A stretch of 64,000 nucleotides of DNA. It comes from HGM04593 sp045661205. Its GTDB lineage: Bacteria; Bacteroidota; Bacteroidia; Bacteroidales; Bacteroidaceae. Below are positions 61,720 through 64,000 of the stretch, piece after piece. A program made the translations under genes and the position numbers. How positions within the stretch are numbered: position 1 is the first letter of the stretch; every line of letters starts with the position of its first letter. The notes beneath the pieces were generated by a model, which was not told where the DNA came from, ran no database searches, and was given only the letters and a program-made list of their open reading frames with translations. The stretch spans positions 1 through 64,000 of the forward strand of contig JAZRFE010000032.1 in NCBI GenBank assembly GCA_045661205.1, written 5' to 3'.

Positions 61720-63036
61720 TCAGTCTGTTCCAAAAATATCGCGTGTGTAAACCTTCTCCTTCACATCGTCGAGACAAGCATCGTAGCGGTTGGCTATGAT
61801 GGAATTGGAAAGTTCTTTAAATCTGTTCAAGTCGTTCACAACCTTGCTGCCAAAGAATGTTGAGCCATCCTCAAGTGTAGGCTCGTAGATGATAACCTCG
61901 GCACCTTTGGCCTTGATGCGTTTCATCACTCCCTGAATAGACGACTGACGGAAGTTATCGGAATTGGCTTTCATGGTGAGGCGATACACACCCACTGTAA
62001 CAGGTTTCTCCTTAGATGCATCGTAACTGCTGTTTGCACCGTACGCACCGGCCATTTCCAATACACGGTCGGCAATGAAGTCCTTACGTGTGCGGTTGCT
62101 CTCCACGATGGCAGTCATCATATTCTGTGGCACGTTCTGATAGTTGGCAAGCAGTTGCTTGGTATCTTTGGGCAGACAGTAACCGCCATAGCCGAACGAG
62201 GGGTTGTTGTAGTGTGCGCCGATGCGAGGGTCAAGGCCCACGCCTTTGATTATAGCTGCGGAATCGAGGCCTTTTATCTCGGCGTATGTGTCAAGTTCAT
62301 TGAAGTAGCTTACTCGCAGTGCAAGGTAGGTATTCGCAAACAGTTTCACTGCTTCGGCCTCTTTCAAGCCCATGAAAATGGTGTCGATATTCTCTTTTAT
62401 TGCGCCCTGCTGCAAGAGTGATGCAAAGGTGCGCGCTGCTGCGTTAAGACGCTCTACATCGGCAATGGCATTGATTGCGTTGTTCTCTTCATCGAATTTA
62501 TCGATATATTTGGGCGCGCCCACTATGATGCGGCTGGGATAGAGGTTGTCGTAGAGTGCCTTGCTCTCGCGAAGGAATTCGGGCGAGAAAAGGAGGTTGA
62601 ATTTCTTTCCTTGCAATGTTGCATCGGTAGCGAAACGCTGTGCGTATTTTACGTAAAGGCTGCGACAGTAACCTACGGGTATTGTACTTTTGATGACAAT
62701 AACAGCATCGGGATTAGTGTCGAGCACCAGGTCTATCACCGCTTCCACTGCCGAGGTGTCGAAGAAGTTCTTCTGACTGTCGTAGTTGGTGGGGGCTGCC
62801 ACTATCACAAAATCGGCATCTTTGTATGCACTCGCGCCATCTATGGTCGCTGTGAGATCGAGTTCTTTCTCGGCAAAATACTTCTCGATATAATCGTCCT
62901 GTATGGGAGAGATGCGTTTGTTTATCATCTCTACTTTCTCGGGGATAATATCCACAGCTACAACATTGTTGTGTTGTGCCAAGAGTGTTGCCATGCTTAA
63001 ACCGACGTAGCCGGTACCTGCTACTGCTATTTTCAT
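61720..63036 (-). CDS. ugd: UDP-glucose 6-dehydrogenase
   Basis: 438-aa NAD-dependent enzyme that oxidises UDP-glucose twice to UDP-glucuronate. KIAVAGTGYVGLSMATLLAQ (NAD loop), LLFSPEFLRESKAL, and the catalytic cysteine in FGYGGYCLPKDTKQL (near 271) are intact; the C-terminal UDP-binding domain shows VYRLTMKANSDNFRQSS. A TATCTTTG box lies 179 nt upstream. Confidence 0.96.
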   Translation of the reverse strand: MKIAVAGTGYVGLSMATLLAQHNNVVAVDIIPEKVEMINKRISPIQDDYIEKYFAEKELDLTATIDGASAYKDADFVIVAAPTNYDSQKNFFDTSAVEAVIDLVLDTNPDAVIVIKSTIPVGYCRSLYVKYAQRFATDATLQGKKFNLLFSPEFLRESKALYDNLYPSRIIVGAPKYIDKFDEENNAINAIADVERLNAAARTFASLLQQGAIKENIDTIFMGLKEAEAVKLFANTYLALRVSYFNELDTYAEIKGLDSAAIIKGVGLDPRIGAHYNNPSFGYGGYCLPKDTKQLLANYQNVPQNMMTAIVESNRTRKDFIADRVLEMAGAYGANSSYDASKEKPVTVGVYRLTMKANSDNFRQSSIQGVMKRIKAKGAEVIIYEPTLEDGSTFFGSKVVNDLNRFKELSNSIIANRYDACLDDVKEKVYTRDIFGTD

Positions 63037-63214
63037 GATATTCTGTTATTATCTAAATTTACAATTCTTATCTGCTCTATATTCGGGGCTAAATACAACC
63101 CTCATTTCCACGATGCACAGCAATTTCATTTATTTAAATCTAAATAACATCCTTTACTTTCCCTTCATAAACAAACATTGCTGTATATTTGTTCGCACGC
63201 ATTGCCTTATGTTA

Positions 63215-63222
63215 CAAAGATA
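63215..63222 (-). promoter_or_regulatory. -7 box of the ugd-wzx polysaccharide unit
   Basis: Minus-strand TATCTTTG in the 256-nt gap between rmlB and ugd. The leader to the ugd ATG is about 170 nt, AT-rich, without an obvious hairpin. Confidence 0.55.
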
Positions 63223-63292
63223 ATACTTATTTAAATATTATAAAACTTTTTATATCTTTTATTTAAGAAAGGCTTTAACCTATATAAAATGT

Positions 63293-64000
63293 CTATCGAC
63301 CACGATACATTTCGTCGTAGTATTTCTCGTAGTCGCCGCTTGTGATGTTGTCCATCCACTCTTGGTTGTCGAGATACCACTGTACGGTTTTTTCAATCCC
63401 CTCCTCGAACTGCAACGAGGGTTCCCAACCTAGTTCATTTTTAAGTTTGGTTGAGTCTATTGCGTAGCGAAGGTCGTGTCCCATTCGGTCGGTGACGTAT
63501 GTAATAAGCGGGAGCGAATGGCCTTCGGGGTTACCAAGCAGACGATCGACGGTTTTTATTATCACATGTATTATGTCAATATTTCTCCATTCGTTAAATC
63601 CGCCGATATTGTATGTCTCGGCTATCTTGCCGTCGTGGAATATGACGTCTATCGCACGTGCATGATCTACTACGTAGAGCCAGTCGCGTACATTCTCGCC
63701 TTTGCCATAGACGGGCAGTGGCTTGCGCTGACGGATGTTATTGATGAACAGCGGTATCAACTTCTCGGGGAACTGGTAGGGGCCATAGTTGTTTGAGCAG
63801 TTGGTGACAATGGTTGGCAGACCGTATGTGTCGTGGAAGGCACGTACAAAGTGGTCGCTACCGGCTTTTGATGCCGAATAGGGCGAATGGGGGTTGTATT
63901 TTGTTGTTTCGTAGAAGAAATCTGTGCCGTAGGCAAGGTGGTGCTCGCCTGAAGATGCTGTTGTGGTAAATGGAGGCTCAATGCCTTCGGGGTGTGAGAG
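63293..64000 (-). CDS. rmlB: dTDP-glucose 4,6-dehydratase, C-terminal part (cut by window edge)
   Basis: The frame is open through the window edge, so only the last 235 codons are seen. The visible part starts within the catalytic region: EHHLAYGTDFFYETTKYNPHSPYSASKAGSDH has the Tyr-x3-Lys (YSASK), then TNCSNNYGPYQFPEKL, the RDWLYVVDHARAI segment and the C-terminal WYLDNQEW. It makes dTDP-4-keto-6-deoxyglucose, precursor of rhamnose and other deoxy sugars. Start and N-terminal NAD loop lie outside. Probable first gene of the polysaccharide region, or end of an rml operon beyond the edge. Confidence 0.95.
   Translation of the reverse strand, partial: LSHPEGIEPPFTTTASSGEHHLAYGTDFFYETTKYNPHSPYSASKAGSDHFVRAFHDTYGLPTIVTNCSNNYGPYQFPEKLIPLFINNIRQRKPLPVYGKGENVRDWLYVVDHARAIDVIFHDGKIAETYNIGGFNEWRNIDIIHVIIKTVDRLLGNPEGHSLPLITYVTDRMGHDLRYAIDSTKLKNELGWEPSLQFEEGIEKTVQWYLDNQEWMDNITSGDYEKYYDEMYRGR

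Overview
The window looks like a chromosome segment of a Bacteroidales bacterium (order level only; genus not assignable by eye). The support is a CTnDOT-type traE-traF-traG remnant, many -7 promoter boxes of the TAnnTTTG form used by the Bacteroidetes primary sigma factor, few recognisable Shine-Dalgarno sites, a GH92 mannosidase, FprA/OmpA-type outer-membrane proteins, PyrB-PyrI, and a short-type prolyl-tRNA synthetase. The genome-like core is moderate in GC; the left cargo region (about 1.4-3.3 kb) and the polysaccharide region (about 53-60.6 kb) are clearly AT-richer.

Layout. 0.1-3.3 kb: decayed conjugative element: traE, traF, and a traG that has lost a central segment and its 3' part, followed by a two-gene cargo (a single-TM protein plus a caspase-like cysteine protease), an IS/MITE-like relic and a short repeat. 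3.4-8.1 kb: Na/Pi symporter, then pyrB-pyrI, a flavin reductase and an outer-membrane barrel. 8.1-17.1 kb (minus): glyA, a 606-aa zinc-ribbon/membrane/coiled-coil protein of unknown role, and three tandem AMP-forming acyl ligases. 17.4-27.1 kb: a PycB/OadA-like carboxyltransferase lacking the biotin lysine motif, a DUF1460 amidase-like protein, upp-uraA, a GH92 alpha-mannosidase, an OmpA lipoprotein and proS. 27.2-30.7 kb: a LytS/LytTR two-component pair and a phosphate-selective-type porin.

30.8-38.5 kb (minus): a complete histidine operon hisG-D-C-B-H-A-F-IE with a small lipoprotein gene at its end. Its leader contains a strong promoter, a 15-codon leader peptide with five His codons, and a terminator with a competing antiterminator pairing: a classical transcription attenuator. 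38.5-42.7 kb (minus): a tight operon nitroreductase - Rossmann/DUF2520 - KdsC-type phosphatase - maf - cysK - cysE. 43.2-46.5 kb (plus): ftsE-like ATPase, lysC and lysA.

46.6-64.0 kb (minus): one surface-polysaccharide region. From its upstream end: rmlB (cut by the window edge), ugd and a UDP-GlcA 4-epimerase (supply of UDP-GlcA/UDP-GalA), a Wzx flippase, GT2, an ATP-grasp protein, a Wzy-like polymerase, two GT4 enzymes, an acyltransferase, then an ECF sigma factor, a small acidic protein, and a separate promoter-operator-like unit fnlA-wbuC-fnlB-fnlC-wbuB that makes and transfers L-FucNAc. The parts read as a Wzx/Wzy-dependent capsule or O-antigen locus.

The most interesting points are the His leader attenuator, the TM plus caspase-like pair inside the broken transfer gene, the biotin-less carboxyltransferase, the LytTR-like direct repeats and bipartite palindrome at the two-component locus, and the palindrome overlapping the fnlA promoter. 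No rRNA, tRNA or CRISPR array was recognised.
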